Below are positions 23,336 through 33,835 of a stretch of DNA of 64,000 nt, one piece after another (the stretch's first letter is position 1; every line of letters begins with the position of its first letter). Both the position numbers and the translations under genes were made by a program. A model generated the notes under the pieces. The model saw only the letters and a program-made list of their open reading frames with translations, was not told the origin of the DNA and did not search any database. Source of the DNA: Psococerastis gibbosa (Eukaryota; Arthropoda; Insecta; Psocodea; Psocidae); NCBI GenBank assembly GCA_963971405.1, contig OZ020489.1, positions 40,688,510-40,752,509 on the forward strand, in the 5' to 3' direction.

Positions 23336-26300
23336 GCAGCCACTCTCTATTGCCGGTCAAGGGGGGTGGGAGCTTTAAAAATATTGGACTGGCCAAAAGA
23401 AATTCTCGAATTTTTTGTGAAGTGTCAATTGGTGGGATTATGGGGTCGGGATTGGTTGATACTGGAAGTTCAGTAACCTTGCTTGATGCCATTCATATAC
23501 CTACCTTAATTGAAGAAGGGTTTAATATAAAAAATGATTCGGTTGATGTGGAAGTAGCGGATGGTTCTTCTACCCGAACTGTGGGTTATGTAGAATTACC
23601 TTGTACCTTAAATGGGAGTAAGTGGCGGACAATTGTCCATTTCTTAGAAAATTTGCCTTATTTTGCAGTAATAGGCATGGATAGCCTGGCTGCACTAAAC
23701 GCTGTAATAAAACCCCGCCAGGGGACATTAGAGATAAACCAAAAAAGTATTCATTGCGCACCGGTCGAATTGGCAGAGGGCGTGTTTTTAGGAAATCCAA
23801 TTCCACTTAATTCAACGAATGGGGTGGATATTTCAGAAGAAGGGTATGGGGCTGAATTATCTGACGACATCTTACCGGATGACCCCGACTACTCCCTGGG
23901 TACTCCCTTGGTTGATTTGCATCCCGATCTTAACTCAGGTCAAATCCACCAATTTAAGCAATATTTATCTATGTGGCAGGCCCGCTTTGCTAAACTTAAG
24001 GGTCGTAATACTAAATATTTTTTCAAATTATTTGTAGAGAAATCGACACCGCCGGTTCATGTTAGACCGATTCCATTGGCCCCAGATAAAGCGAAACTCG
24101 CACGGGAAGAAATTCAGAGACTATTAGATGAAGGAATAATCGAACGAAATATTACTTCAGACTGGGCTTCGCAAGCCTTTCTTGTTCCAAAAAAAACGGG
24201 ACAGCATCGGTTAGTCGTGAATTTTAAAAAATTAAATCAAGTGGCGAAAGGATTAGGTGCGGGATTTCCGTTACCGCGTGTCGATTTTATATTATCCTCA
24301 TTGGCTAATGGCCATTATATTTCAACCATTGACTTATGTCAGGGTTTTCATTTATTTCCTGTCTCCGCCGACTCTAAGGAGTATTTAACGTTTACTGTTC
24401 AAGGATCTGGCAAATTTACTTACAATTATTTACCTTTCGGGTTGTCGTCTGCGCCCACATTTTTTCAAGCTACAATGGAAAGAATTTTAGCTCCTATGAT
24501 AGAAGAGGGATTACTTCATGTCTATATTGATGATATTATTTTAGTCACAAGCGACTATTCAAGTCATTTGAAAGCCTTATCGCGTCTCTTTGCGATTCTC
24601 GAATCTGAAAACTTGAAAATAAATTTTTCAAAATCAAAGTTTTTGAAGAAACACACTGAGTTTTTGGGGTTTACAATTGGCGGGGGTGTACAACAAGTTT
24701 CCCCAGCTAAGATTAACGCGGTTGAGAATTTTCCTAGACCTACCACATTAAAAAAATTGCGGGGTTTTCTTTCCTTACTCTCGTGGCTGCGAAAATTTAT
24801 ACCGAGCCTTTCCTCTCGGGCAGCACCGTTGAACGACATGTTAAAGAAGGATGTACCCTTCGAATGGACAGTGGAGAGACTGGCAGCTTTCGACGATCTA
24901 CGATCGTGTCTTACCAAACCTCCTGTACTACATTGTCCAATCTTCGATAGTGAAGAAGACGAGAATACGAGCTTTCATATATGGACCGATGGGTCATTGA
25001 CTGGGATAGGTGGCCTTCTTATGCAGTCAGTACGGGGAGAGGATAGACTTATTGCCTATACAAGTCGCTCGTTACGCCCGGAAGAACGCAGATATACTAC
25101 AATGGAAATTGAACTCCTCGCCGTATTACATTGTATAGAAAAGTGGAGAAATTTCATAGTTGGGAGAGGGACCACTCTCGTCCACACAGACAACCGCAGC
25201 ATTTCATTCCTTCATAGTCTGTCACCTACCTCTGGTAGACTGGCACGCTGGACTACTAAGTTGAATTCTTATGATTTAAAAATCGTGCATACACCCGGAA
25301 AGTTGAACTCGGCGGCAGACGCTCTCTCCAGAGCTCCAGCGGTTGCTTCTCTTACGTTAGGGCAAATGACAGATTTTACAACCTCTAAAGATCCTTGGTA
25401 TCTAGGGTTAATGAATAAAGTGGTAAATAATCCGGATAGTTATCCGTTATTTAAAGTTGTTGATGACCATTTGGTCAAATATGTAAAAGATCCAGTCACG
25501 GGAAATTTTTCTTATAAACATGTTGTACCTACTGATTTTAGATCAGATATTTTAAATAAATTTCATGCCGATCACTCAAGTGGTCATTTGGGAATCACAA
25601 AAACCTTTCATAAAATAAATTCTCGTTTTTTTATACCAGCTTGTAAGAAGTTAGTTTCTAAGTATGTTTTGTCCTGCAAAGATTGTCAGGCTTTTAAGCC
25701 GTCCAAGAAAGGTCCAGTGGGTCTCATGATCCCGAAGGAAGCTTCTATTACGCCTAATAAAATTTTTTCTGTTGATACCATTGGTCCCTTACCGTCTTCG
25801 CACCGTCGAAAGAAGTATATTTTTGTTGCAGTAGACTACGCAACTAAGCTAGTCTTCACTAGAGCGTTAACTAATGCAACAGCGTCTTCTGTCGTAGACG
25901 CTTTTAGGTCTATGTGCCTTGATAAGGGGTTTCCGAATCTGGTTTATTCGGATAACGCCACGATTTTTGCGGGAAAGGAATGGAGAAAATTTTGTGACGA
26001 TCATTTTATTAAATGCAATTTTATTCCAAAGTATGATCCCCGAACGAATCCTGCTGAAAGGTATAACCAGACTCTAAAAACGTCATTGTCAATATTTGCT
26101 CAACAGGATTCGCGCGACTGGGACCTGCATTTGGGATATATTACCTTTGCCATTAACACAAGTAGAAATGATGTCACGAAGTTCACTCCATTTCGGCTGG
26201 CTCATGGGATAGAGGCGCGCAGCCCCTTTGAACTGGCGTGCCCTATTACCACGAGCCAAGCCACTCCTTTCGATCCCGCGGGTTTTATGGGAACACTTAA

Positions 26301-26604
26301 CGGGGAAATGGGGTTAATTTGGGATAGAGTAAAGCATAATGTCAAGAAGGCAAGTGCGTCTCAGGCACACAATTACAATTTGCGTCGACGCCCTTGGACT
26401 CCAAAGACTGGAGACCTTGTATTCAGAAAAAATTTCGCTAAATCGGTAGCAGCTAATTATGTAGCCCAGTCTTTGGAGCCCAAGTGGCTAGGGCCATGTA
26501 TTGTGGGGGACATTTATTCTGATACGCAAATTCAGCTTTTAGATATAAGGAGGAAGGATTTGGGTCGGTGGTCCGTCACAAACATCAAGCCATTCCTAGA
26601 ATGA
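23314..26604 (+). CDS. pol: Gypsy-1 Pol: protease, RT, RNase H, integrase
   Basis: The frame opens after a TAG at 23311 and overlaps gag by 22 nt. There is no credible ATG at the start, so it is expressed as Gag-Pol by frameshift. Counting from 23350, the protease has VDTGSSVTLL (~35), and the RT (~235-480) has LPFGLSSAPTFFQ and YIDDIIL (~390). RNase H has WTDGSLTG (~545), MEIEL and HTDNRS. Integrase has an HHCC finger (HADHSSGH to CKDCQ, ~738-780) and a DDE triad at VDTIGP (~808), YSDNATI (~867) and NPAERYN (~901). All catalytic motifs look intact and there is no internal stop. No chromodomain or env is seen. Confidence 0.95.
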   Translation, partial: AATTGKLSSHSLLPVKGGGSFKNIGLAKRNSRIFCEVSIGGIMGSGLVDTGSSVTLLDAIHIPTLIEEGFNIKNDSVDVEVADGSSTRTVGYVELPCTLNGSKWRTIVHFLENLPYFAVIGMDSLAALNAVIKPRQGTLEINQKSIHCAPVELAEGVFLGNPIPLNSTNGVDISEEGYGAELSDDILPDDPDYSLGTPLVDLHPDLNSGQIHQFKQYLSMWQARFAKLKGRNTKYFFKLFVEKSTPPVHVRPIPLAPDKAKLAREEIQRLLDEGIIERNITSDWASQAFLVPKKTGQHRLVVNFKKLNQVAKGLGAGFPLPRVDFILSSLANGHYISTIDLCQGFHLFPVSADSKEYLTFTVQGSGKFTYNYLPFGLSSAPTFFQATMERILAPMIEEGLLHVYIDDIILVTSDYSSHLKALSRLFAILESENLKINFSKSKFLKKHTEFLGFTIGGGVQQVSPAKINAVENFPRPTTLKKLRGFLSLLSWLRKFIPSLSSRAAPLNDMLKKDVPFEWTVERLAAFDDLRSCLTKPPVLHCPIFDSEEDENTSFHIWTDGSLTGIGGLLMQSVRGEDRLIAYTSRSLRPEERRYTTMEIELLAVLHCIEKWRNFIVGRGTTLVHTDNRSISFLHSLSPTSGRLARWTTKLNSYDLKIVHTPGKLNSAADALSRAPAVASLTLGQMTDFTTSKDPWYLGLMNKVVNNPDSYPLFKVVDDHLVKYVKDPVTGNFSYKHVVPTDFRSDILNKFHADHSSGHLGITKTFHKINSRFFIPACKKLVSKYVLSCKDCQAFKPSKKGPVGLMIPKEASITPNKIFSVDTIGPLPSSHRRKKYIFVAVDYATKLVFTRALTNATASSVVDAFRSMCLDKGFPNLVYSDNATIFAGKEWRKFCDDHFIKCNFIPKYDPRTNPAERYNQTLKTSLSIFAQQDSRDWDLHLGYITFAINTSRNDVTKFTPFRLAHGIEARSPFELACPITTSQATPFDPAGFMGTLNGEMGLIWDRVKHNVKKASASQAHNYNLRRRPWTPKTGDLVFRKNFAKSVAANYVAQSLEPKWLGPCIVGDIYSDTQIQLLDIRRKDLGRWSVTNIKPFLE
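23326..23332 (+). promoter_or_regulatory. Predicted -1 ribosomal frameshift site (G GGA AAC)
   Basis: The heptamer is in the gag phase required for simultaneous -1 slippage and lies directly before the gag stop TAA (23333-23335). The pol frame is open from 23314. A 7-bp stem (23352-23358 with 23387-23393, one G-U pair) lies downstream, at a spacing longer than usual. Confidence 0.7.
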
Positions 26605-27012
26605 TCAGGGATATAATAACTTGCTTCTTCCTTTTTATTGTGGCTGGAGTGTGCAACGTAGTAGTAGCGAGGGAGAGTAAACATTTTGTGTGTGGAGTTA
26701 TATGTTAATTGTATAGCTGCGCCTATGGTACTTTACTATTTTTGATTGACTTCCTCTTTGGTTGAGCTAGACACAGTATTGCTCAAGTTGCCGTCTGACG
26801 ATGGCCTTTTCCTATAGACTTTGTCGTTTGTGAATCTGTTTGGATTGTAGCCTTTCTTCTGGTGGATTTTCATGCTTCTCGATAAGTTGACTGCTCTTGG
26901 GGTTTTCTGTTCTCGTTGGGTGAGGGTGGATAGCCGTGGGCTTTTTCTGGAGTCACCGCCCTAAGGCTGTAACTAATTTTTTTATATATAACGACGACGG
27001 TTGTTCATATTA
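26605..27012 (+). other. Gypsy-1 3' untranslated segment
   Basis: About 400 bp between the pol stop and the polypurine tract with no ORF, so an env gene is absent. Confidence 0.7.
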
Positions 27013-27042
27013 AAAAAAAAAAAAAAGGGAGCAAGGGGATAT
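27013..27042 (+). promoter_or_regulatory. Polypurine tract of Gypsy-1
   Basis: An A-rich run followed by GGGAGCAAGGGGATAT abuts the 3' LTR. This is the expected position of the plus-strand primer. Confidence 0.8.
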
Positions 27043-27965
27043 TGTAACGATTCAAATCGTACCTTTAATTAGAGTTGTGTAAACAACTCTCTTTTAACCA
27101 TTTAGAAGAAATTACAATCCTTACAGGTAATTCTTACTCACATATAAATCATTTTTCCTTTGTTTATTTCGTTTATTTACATCGCCATTCTCCAACAATA
27201 ATAATAATTATTTCCTCACAGACATTGTACCTTAAAAATTAAAGTAAAAGGCAGCGAAAATATATTCTTGAAAAATTCAATTATCTAGCAAACAATGTAA
27301 TTATAAATTCTTGTTCAAATATTTTTTAGCCACTAAATTTTATCATATTTAAAGTAAGGGTTGCTCAGGGAAATCTGTCGAAAATTAAAAATTAAAATAA
27401 TTGTAAAGTAGTCGACAGAGAGAGGCTGCGCTGTCGTCTGCATTCCGAAGGGTCTCTGGACAGGACATTTTTTTAATAAAAATTTTCTAAAATGGAATTA
27501 TCATATATAAATAATAAGAAAATATACGTAAGAATGGAGGAGTGAGAGGAAAAGGGGTCTTCCCCCCCATAGGGGGCCTAGTGTGGCGAGATGTAACCCA
27601 AAATCCAGACCTAGTTGTGTTCGAAGGCCAATTGTAATCAACGTACTACATGTATGGGTTAATGTTATAATTATCTGAAGGATCGAAGGAGATTCCTTAT
27701 TAAATGTCAGGTATACTATGCATAGTATAGGGGTTCTTTAATCTGTATCGTATGACAATATTTTGTTGATTCTAAAAATATAATCGCAGTTACATTCGCA
27801 CAACTCCTGCCTTGATACTTATGACTACCTAGAACCTTGCAGACTTAGACGGTAAATAAAATTCCCACGGCAAAGATTGAGCTAGTCGATGCACCGGCAA
27901 AACCTTAGCTAGGTTAGAACGGGAGTGCACGCCCGGATTAGCTTAAGCTAAGGGGAAGCCTTATA
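27043..27965 (+). repeat. 3' LTR of Gypsy-1
   Basis: 923 bp, the same length as 19760-20682 and with no difference that I can see. It is followed by the CAAT target duplication (27966-27969). Confidence 0.93.
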
Positions 27966-28211
27966 CAATGGATAGGTCATGTAGCGAGAATGGACCCCTC
28001 CAGAGCAGCACGCGCTGTATGGGAGGCTCACTTGACCGAACCCAGACCCCTGGGAAGGCCAAGGAAGAGGTACCAGGACCAGATGGCGGATGACGTCCAA
28101 AAAATGGGCTTGCACCCAGAAACGTGGCGGACGGTGGCTTGTGATCGAGCGGAATGGAGAGGCATAGTACGTGCGGCCAAAAGTCCCCATGGGCTGTTAG
28201 CGCCACCCTAA
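27966..28211 (+). pseudogene. RTE LINE ORF2, part 2 (C-terminus after the Gypsy insertion)
   Basis: The frame resumes within the CAAT duplication and reads the conserved RTE C-terminus: WIGHVARMD, GRPRKRYQDQMADDV and CDRAEWRGIVRAAKSPHGL, then TAA at 28209. The reading phase agrees with part 1 once one copy of CAAT is discounted, showing that the host LINE ORF was intact when the Gypsy element arrived. Confidence 0.92.
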
Positions 28212-28231
28212 GTCAAGTAAGTCAAGTCAGG
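28212..28231 (+). repeat. RTE 3' tail (AAGTC repeats)
   Basis: Short GTCAA/AAGTC tandem units follow the RTE stop codon. Confidence 0.65.
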
Positions 28232-29464
28232 CTCGTTCTTACGCGCACACACTGTATGCTGCAGAGTATATTAATCTGGCGGAATATTCAAAAACTAGAA
28301 ATACTGGCTTGTGCGGGGGGGGGGGGGGGGGGGGAAGTACCTATAGTTCAATGTTCTACATTTAATTCATTTTGTACTTTAACATTTTGAAACAAATTAG
28401 GAACAGAACGTTCTTCGAGGGAGCTAATCAATCGGTGTAAGATACGTCATGGCGCTTTGGAGAGGGGGTAAAGACACACTTTTCAGGCGAATCCACATCA
28501 AACAAATCTTATACATTTCTCAGCCACTAATCTTACCCTACCATTAAGGCCAAACCGGAGGGGGTCACGTGACTGGCCTGGAAATGTCTTTGCAGGGTGT
28601 TCGTAATATATGTTTTAAACCGCAGGGGTATAGTAAAAATCGATAGAAGGGTATAGTATACGCGTAGACATGCTTACACTATTGACTGAACCAAAAATTA
28701 CAATTACATTAGGTCTAAAATTTGGGCATGAAGCAATTAAAAACATCCCTTTTAGAACATTTTTACGTGCCCCAGCACAGGGAAGAAAAACCTCCAACTT
28801 TTGTAATGAAATGCACTTCAGTCAGAAGCTCAACACTTAATTTGACAGTAAAGCGCCAGAAATAGGTAAAACTGCAATTATTTGAAATAATAAAAGTCGA
28901 ATACAGAATAGGTACATGACGCGGGGCTTTGTTTATAAAATGGATATTCAACCATCTCGTAGCTGAAGACCGCTATCAATATGGCTGCTAGTGTAGCCTG
29001 CACAAGCTAAGTACAGAGTTTTCGACCGGGTCCAGGTATCCGCTTTGCTATGCTGCACAGTGTAAGACTTCGATATTTTTTGCGTTGGTATTTATCTCTG
29101 ATAGTTAGCTTATGGTTAACGGGTGCCTCGTAAGGCATATTATGGCTCCCGCCGCTCCAGTTCTATTATATTTCTATGTATTCAACACTCAACGCTCAAG
29201 GTCACAACTCTCCGGCTTGGCCTTAACTAATACCTTAGCACCTTGGGTCAGCCAAAAAGACGAAAATGTCACCAAGACAGATGATCACAACCTTTTCCCA
29301 AAAGTCTACCCCACTGCCGCTAGTAAAGAACAACTATTATTCGTCTTCTCGAAAGGTGAAACAACCCGACCACGATAGTCTAGCGGGGGGAGTGAGTCTG
29401 TTTGTTAACTTGAGGCACCCTTAGGGCAGACTCTGTCACCTCGGGGAAGGGGGAGTTGACTGAC
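28232..29464. other. Non-coding stretch
   Basis: It contains an uninterrupted G run of about 19 bases near 28316-28334. No gene is supported. Confidence 0.45.
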
Positions 29465-29650
29465 AGGGTGGACCTCCTGATTATGGTGGATTCCGAACCA
29501 CTTGGGAAACATGGTATAAAGTCACACGAGTAAATCTGCCTAATACTGCCTAAGCGCGTTATCATGTCCCACCATGTTCCCCTTCCAACGTTGTGCACAC
29601 TACCAAGTTTGCCGCAGTTTGAAACATGCTCTGCTTTAATGGATCCAACA
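29465..29650. repeat. Dispersed repeat C, copy 2
   Basis: Diverged copy of 7445-7620 sharing GGACCTCCTGAWTATRGTGG, GTGGATTCCGAACCACTTGG and GTGCACACTACCAAGTT. It lacks the GTAGTATGGTTGGACACAGT part seen in copy 1. Confidence 0.68.
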
Positions 29651-30049
29651 TGGTATGGCTTATTGGCTTATAAAAAATTAATAAACTCAGTGTTCCGCTT
29701 ATACCAATTTTGGAAAGTGTTCCAAGTGCCATCTTATCGTGGTCCAGTAGCATATGTGCATTGAAATAGATCATGTCTCGAATTCGATCTGTAGAAGGTC
29801 GTCAATTTGATGTCACATTAAAAACAAAATCGCTAAATCCCCAGAAACTACAGTTCACGTCTTGAAAACATACTTTCCTAATCAATCCTAGGCAACTAAT
29901 CGCATTGCCTTTTGGTCATGGTATGGGTTGCAGGCAACACAATAGCCTCACGAACTTCTCAGCCACACAACGCTCATATTTTGTGATAATTATAAGCTGG
30001 TGCGGGTCTTTGCCCTATGATGAAATTACCCCCTCCCTATCATTGCATC

Positions 30050-30219
30050 ATTTAGGGGGGTCATGAACCCCCCCCCCCCCAAACGAGTAAATTCATAAGA
30101 TACCTAGTAAAAAAAATTTTTTGAATAAAACTCAACTTTTCAACAACAAAAATTACCTTTTAGACTTACAAAAAACTTGTGACCCCCCCCCCTAAATTTT
30201 CCGCTGGATCCGCCCTTAA
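30050..30219. mobile_element. hAT-type MITE family B, copy 2
   Basis: It shares GAGTAAATTCATAAGATACC, CTTTTAGACTTACAAAAA and AAATTTTCCGCTGGATCCGC with copy 1 at 6947-7114. C tracts occupy the same two places (30068-30080 and 30183-30192). The left end is decayed and no target duplication is clear. Confidence 0.72.
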
Positions 30220-30673
30220 ATGCGATATGATAATCTCAGCTCTACGATCGACATTTCATGTGACATTTGCTTTTTTACGGCTGGAAGTCTTTTACCGCTT
30301 CAAATGTCTCTTAATCCAAGCGCTACACCAACATAATTATGGCTTAGTAGCTGGTAAGTCATTTTTATGGTTCCTAGCTTCTTTTGGTGGAACATGTTAC
30401 TCACCCTTAAGCATTTTTGAGTTTCAATAATCACGGGAAGCCCGAAGACATCTCCTCTCTCACCTCGAGCGAGGTAAAAATGATACCTGCACCTGCAAAC
30501 AAAGAATTTTCGAATACATATCAACTCAAAAACAACTCTTCGGCTCGTTATTTAGAAACTCTTTCACGGCCGGAGTCAATAATGAAGCAGTACATTCCAT
30601 TGCCCGTTTTTTACTATGAAGTGGGGAAAATTGTCAGCCGGTGTTTTGACATCCGTGGTGTGCTTGTAACATG

Positions 30674-30730
30674 CTTTTGATACTGTTCCACAGAACATTC
30701 TGCTCGATGTATTCGACAGGGCTGGACTTT
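30674..30730 (+). pseudogene. LINE RT motif A remnant (weak)
   Basis: A 19-codon stretch reads AFDTVPQNILLDVFDRAGL before a TGA, the usual RT motif A and helix of LINEs. Nothing else of the element is recognisable around it. Confidence 0.35.
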
Positions 30731-32300
30731 GAGGACAACTGGGTGAGTTCCGTTATAGCACTCGTGCGGACCGGACATCCTGTGTTTCTCGGACTTGCGG
30801 AAACGCGTAAGTTTACTAGACTTAGTCGGTTTCTCCGAGTTGGCTGCAGTTGGTCGGTCTTTCCGAAACCAGCTGTGGTTGGTCGGGTATTCCGAACCCC
30901 GTGCAGTGCTTACCTAGTGTGTTCGTGACTATAGAGTGGGCCCATTTCATTGGTGAGACTTTTGGAATCAGCGGATTCTAGGGATACCGCTATCTTTTTC
31001 AGAACCCCCTGTAGAGACATTTTCCATTTTGACGGTTGGAAATATATGCCCAGCGCATATTTAAGGGAAAATCCTCTGGACTGAAGCTGTCTCTACACAG
31101 CTTGGTCCGTACCTACCCATTATATTTATGTCCCAACGCCAGACCCAGGGAAGCCAGGACGTGGTTCCTTGCGGTCAGCGTACCGCATCCCAGCGCCTTC
31201 TTTTACAAGAGGAATAGCGGGTCAGGAATTTCAGGTCAGCCGCCAAGGACTCCTGTAGAGGAGCCTATAAAGGCGGATTTCGTTCAATTTCTCGAAAAGG
31301 AAAAGCCATAAGCTCCATCCGCAACATGTTATGAGAACCCAACAGACAACAGTCGCTTCCCCTACCCAGGTTAAAGAAGTCTCCTATCTACCGGCGTCGA
31401 CCCCCAGCAACGTTCCTAAGCCCATTGGAGCCGCCTGGAAATAAAACAAAATCATAGATTTGTAACATGGATTAGTAACAGTCCAATAACAGGGGCAATC
31501 GGTATAGCACCAGTGCCACCGCCGGAAAAGTAGGAGCTGGAGGTAAGAATAATTGGAATAGTAGTTTTTCTCTTTTGTTTACAGGCGTGATGGCTCGGAA
31601 AACGGAAGTAGAGCGTTTGCAGGAGGCGACCGCCTCACTGATGACTGGCGGCGCCTGTTTGGGCAGGACAATGTAGGTTTAAAAAAAATCAAATGAGGAA
31701 GTTGTTAACCCGTGCCGTCAAACCGGGTGACTTTGAAAGGGGAGGATACATTGAACACGTTTATAGGGATTAGTTTCAAACTTTTTTTCCTGCCAAGTTA
31801 TTTGTCGCAAAACTGTCAAATTTGGGCAATGTTGGAAACAGTGCTTCTGCTTGTTATAAAATAATCGGAAATTTTTATTACCTGCTGCCACGTCTGGTTG
31901 ACATAAGCAATTGTGAAACCAAAGTAATCAACTTGGGTTAGATACTGTGCAAACTTTTACCTGGATCTTTTAAAAGTAAGTAGTTATTTACAATATTATG
32001 ATAATTTATTACTTTCAAAACGTTCTTGACATAGAATTCACTAAATTAGATTTGCTGCACTTGATGGAATTTCTTTAAAAAAATAAAAAAGTTGAAGGTG
32101 CTACTTTTGACATGGATGGTCAGGAACTTTGAACACTGCAGACCCCTAGTAATTTTTGACTGTATGTACCCAGAAGTGCCGCATATGCTTTTCATTGCTT
32201 AAGAAACTCCGTTTTGGGGCTAAATACTTTGTCCTGATTATACTATATAATGGACCACGTATTTTGTTTTAGATGCCGTATACTTTTTCAAACAAATCAG
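30731..32300. other. Non-coding stretch, nothing recognised
   Basis: Local short repeats occur near 30820-30900 (GGTCGG and TTTCCGAA-like units). There is no supported gene. Confidence 0.4.
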
Positions 32301-32301
32301 T

Positions 32302-32643
32302 GTGGAAGACCTTACTGGTGATGCCGAGCCATCTGATAATGAATCTACTGACGAAGATGAACATGACCCTCGCGATACCAGTTCCAAGGACTCCGATTCA
32401 AGCGACAGTCCGCTGGATGCAATTGAGAACGAAATCACTGACATTGAATTAAATTCATTTTACATAGTTAAATTCGGCGTGAAGAACGGCCCTCCCAAAG
32501 ATTATGTTGGCCAGGTGACTAGTATGGCAAACGATGACGATATTACCTTTAACTTTCTCAGGCACTCAAACAAAGAACTTGGGAAATTTATTTGGCCTCC
32601 GGCTATGGACTCCTCAGACGTCCGCTCTGGCTCCGGACGTTGA
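32302..32643 (+). CDS. Unrecognised 113-codon ORF, acidic N-terminus
   Basis: Residues 1-45 are acidic and Ser-rich (DNESTDEDEHD). The C-terminal half (FYIVKFGVKNGPPKDYVGQV, then DDDITFNFLR) looks like a small beta-rich domain. I cannot name a family. Similar acidic-plus-beta proteins occur in arthropod transposons, but that is recollection, not a match. No partner exon is visible. The segment after it is a repeat module found again at 33300 and 46765. Confidence 0.35.
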   Translation: MEDLTGDAEPSDNESTDEDEHDPRDTSSKDSDSSDSPLDAIENEITDIELNSFYIVKFGVKNGPPKDYVGQVTSMANDDDITFNFLRHSNKELGKFIWPPAMDSSDVRSGSGR

Positions 32644-32960
32644 CCGGGCATTTGGACTGGACCTATGGGTAGTTCCTTGATGATAGGTACTTAAAATATT
32701 TTGAGGAAGTTGCCAAACATTCTCTAAAAACTTCTCGGCTCCAAACACTGTAATGCGTATAGGAGAGGATATGGAGAAGGTAAATCTATTTTGCAAGTGA
32801 GATGCCGTGGAAAAAAAAGCGACAAAGAAAGGCAGTTTTTTAGTCCTTCCAATTTTTTTACCAACCGGAATGGAAAATTTTTAATAAAAGAGCCAGTGAG
32901 CCCAATAAGATCAATCGTAGAGCCCGAAGGAAAAATAATAGGGAGGAGGTCCTGTTCACA
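32640..32960 (+). repeat. Mosaic module V, copy 1
   Basis: It shares TGTAATGCGTATAGGAGAGG, AAAGGCAGTTTT-GAGTCC-like and AGGAAAAATAATAGGGA with 33300-33625 and 46765-47015. The open frame through it (MRIGEDMEK, then FFTNRNGKF) is kept better than chance across copies, suggesting former coding sequence. The protein is unidentified. Confidence 0.65.
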
Positions 32961-33297
32961 TGAACGTCAAATCGAACAAATGGGGTTCAAGACATTGAAA
33001 GCCGTAAAATTGCTAAAAGAATTCTATTACAATTATATTGAAGTAACATCACAACTTTTAAAAGATACTGCGTTAGCAAGTAGTAGACCCAATAGGGCAG
33101 CAGAGTTCGATCACTGTGGCTCTATAAAAAGCCTCGCCCCGCATTTAATCGAGCGGAGAAAAAGGACCATCTTACACTACTCTACTTTCAAGAAGGTGAT
33201 GATGACACTGCGCCGACGATTTTACAGACCAACTGGGACGGTAGAATACAAGACCAATCCATCTAAAAGTGTAAGACCTTTTCTGCATAGAGCATAG
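32961..33297 (+). pseudogene. Endogenous negative-strand RNA virus L fragment (copy 1a)
   Basis: The C-terminal part of the 168-codon frame at 32791-33297 contains LLKEFYYNYIEVTSQLLKDT. This is homologous to the region of the L copies at 43603-43720 and 52818-52960. It corresponds to the block before RdRp motif A in polymerases of non-segmented negative-strand RNA viruses. It is diverged, truncated on both sides, and joined upstream to module V. There is no function as a polymerase. Confidence 0.6.
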
Positions 33298-33299
33298 AC

Positions 33300-33625
33300 C
33301 CCGGAAGTTGACCGGGCATTCCAACTGGACCTATGGGTAGTTCCTTGATGATAGGTACTTACAATATTTTGAGGAAGTAGCCAAAACATTCTCTAAAAAT
33401 GTCTCGGCTCCAAGCACTGTAATGCGTATAGGAGAGGATATGGAGAAGGTAATTATTTTTTGCAAGAGAGATGCCATGGAAAAAAACAGCAACAAAGAAA
33501 GGCAGTTTTGGAGTCCTTCCAATTTTTTTACAAACCGGAATGCAGAATTTTAAATAAAAGAGCCCGTGAGGCCAATAAGATCAATCGAAGAGTCTGAAGG
33601 AAAAATAATAGGGAAGAGTTCCTGT
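33300..33625 (+). repeat. Mosaic module V, copy 2
   Basis: It begins with GGAAGTTGACCGGGCATTC and repeats the whole of module V, including TGTAATGCGTATAGGAGAGG. It runs straight into a copy of module W. Confidence 0.65.
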
Positions 33626-33639
33626 TTTTTTTTCTTTTT

Positions 33640-33815
33640 TTTTAGGATGTTTCTGAATGGATCAATATTGCCATTGTTATCCTGGCTTTTTTTCAGCGAA
33701 TGCTATTGGGAGGCAGGGCGAAGCAAATGTGTAACGCCAAAAACCCTCAAATAACGTACTACTTAGAAATCCGACAGTTTAAGGGGACACGTGGAGGAGT
33801 ATTTAAAAAAAGTGC
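33640..33815 (+). repeat. Mosaic module W, copy 1
   Basis: It shares GGATCAATATTGCCATTGTT, AATGCTATTGGGAGGCAGGG and ACGTACTACYTAGAAATCCG with 42958-43130, 46000-46160 and 47158-47330. No protein family is recognised. Confidence 0.65.
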
Positions 33816-33835
33816 AACTTTTTTCAAGCAGGGCT

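Larger units (their letters stand above)
19760..27965 (+). mobile_element. Complete Ty3/Gypsy LTR retrotransposon (Gypsy-1)
   Basis: An 8206-bp element: 923-bp LTRs, a PBS, a long leader, gag, pol in the -1 frame (protease, RT, RNase H, integrase), a polypurine tract and a second LTR. There is no env. Reading the two LTRs side by side, I see no difference and their lengths are equal, so the insertion is recent. It lies in sense orientation in an RTE LINE ORF. Confidence 0.95.
16600..28231 (+). mobile_element. RTE-clade LINE split by a Gypsy element
   Basis: A GC-rich leader (about 16600-17070) precedes one large ORF with an AP-type endonuclease and an RT. The ORF stops prematurely at 19762 because a Ty3/Gypsy element (19760-27965) sits inside it, and its last 80 codons resume at 27966. 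After the stop at 28209-28211 come AAGTC repeats (to about 28231), a typical RTE tail. The 5' boundary is approximate. Confidence 0.88.

Noticed and set aside
30820..30910. Short GGTCGG/TTTCCGAA repeats as a regulatory array
   Set aside because: Only two to three imperfect units, with no flanking promoter or gene to relate them to.
32302..32643. Host gene exon
   Set aside because: No splice partners, no recognised family and a mosaic repeat directly after it. Kept only as an unassigned ORF.
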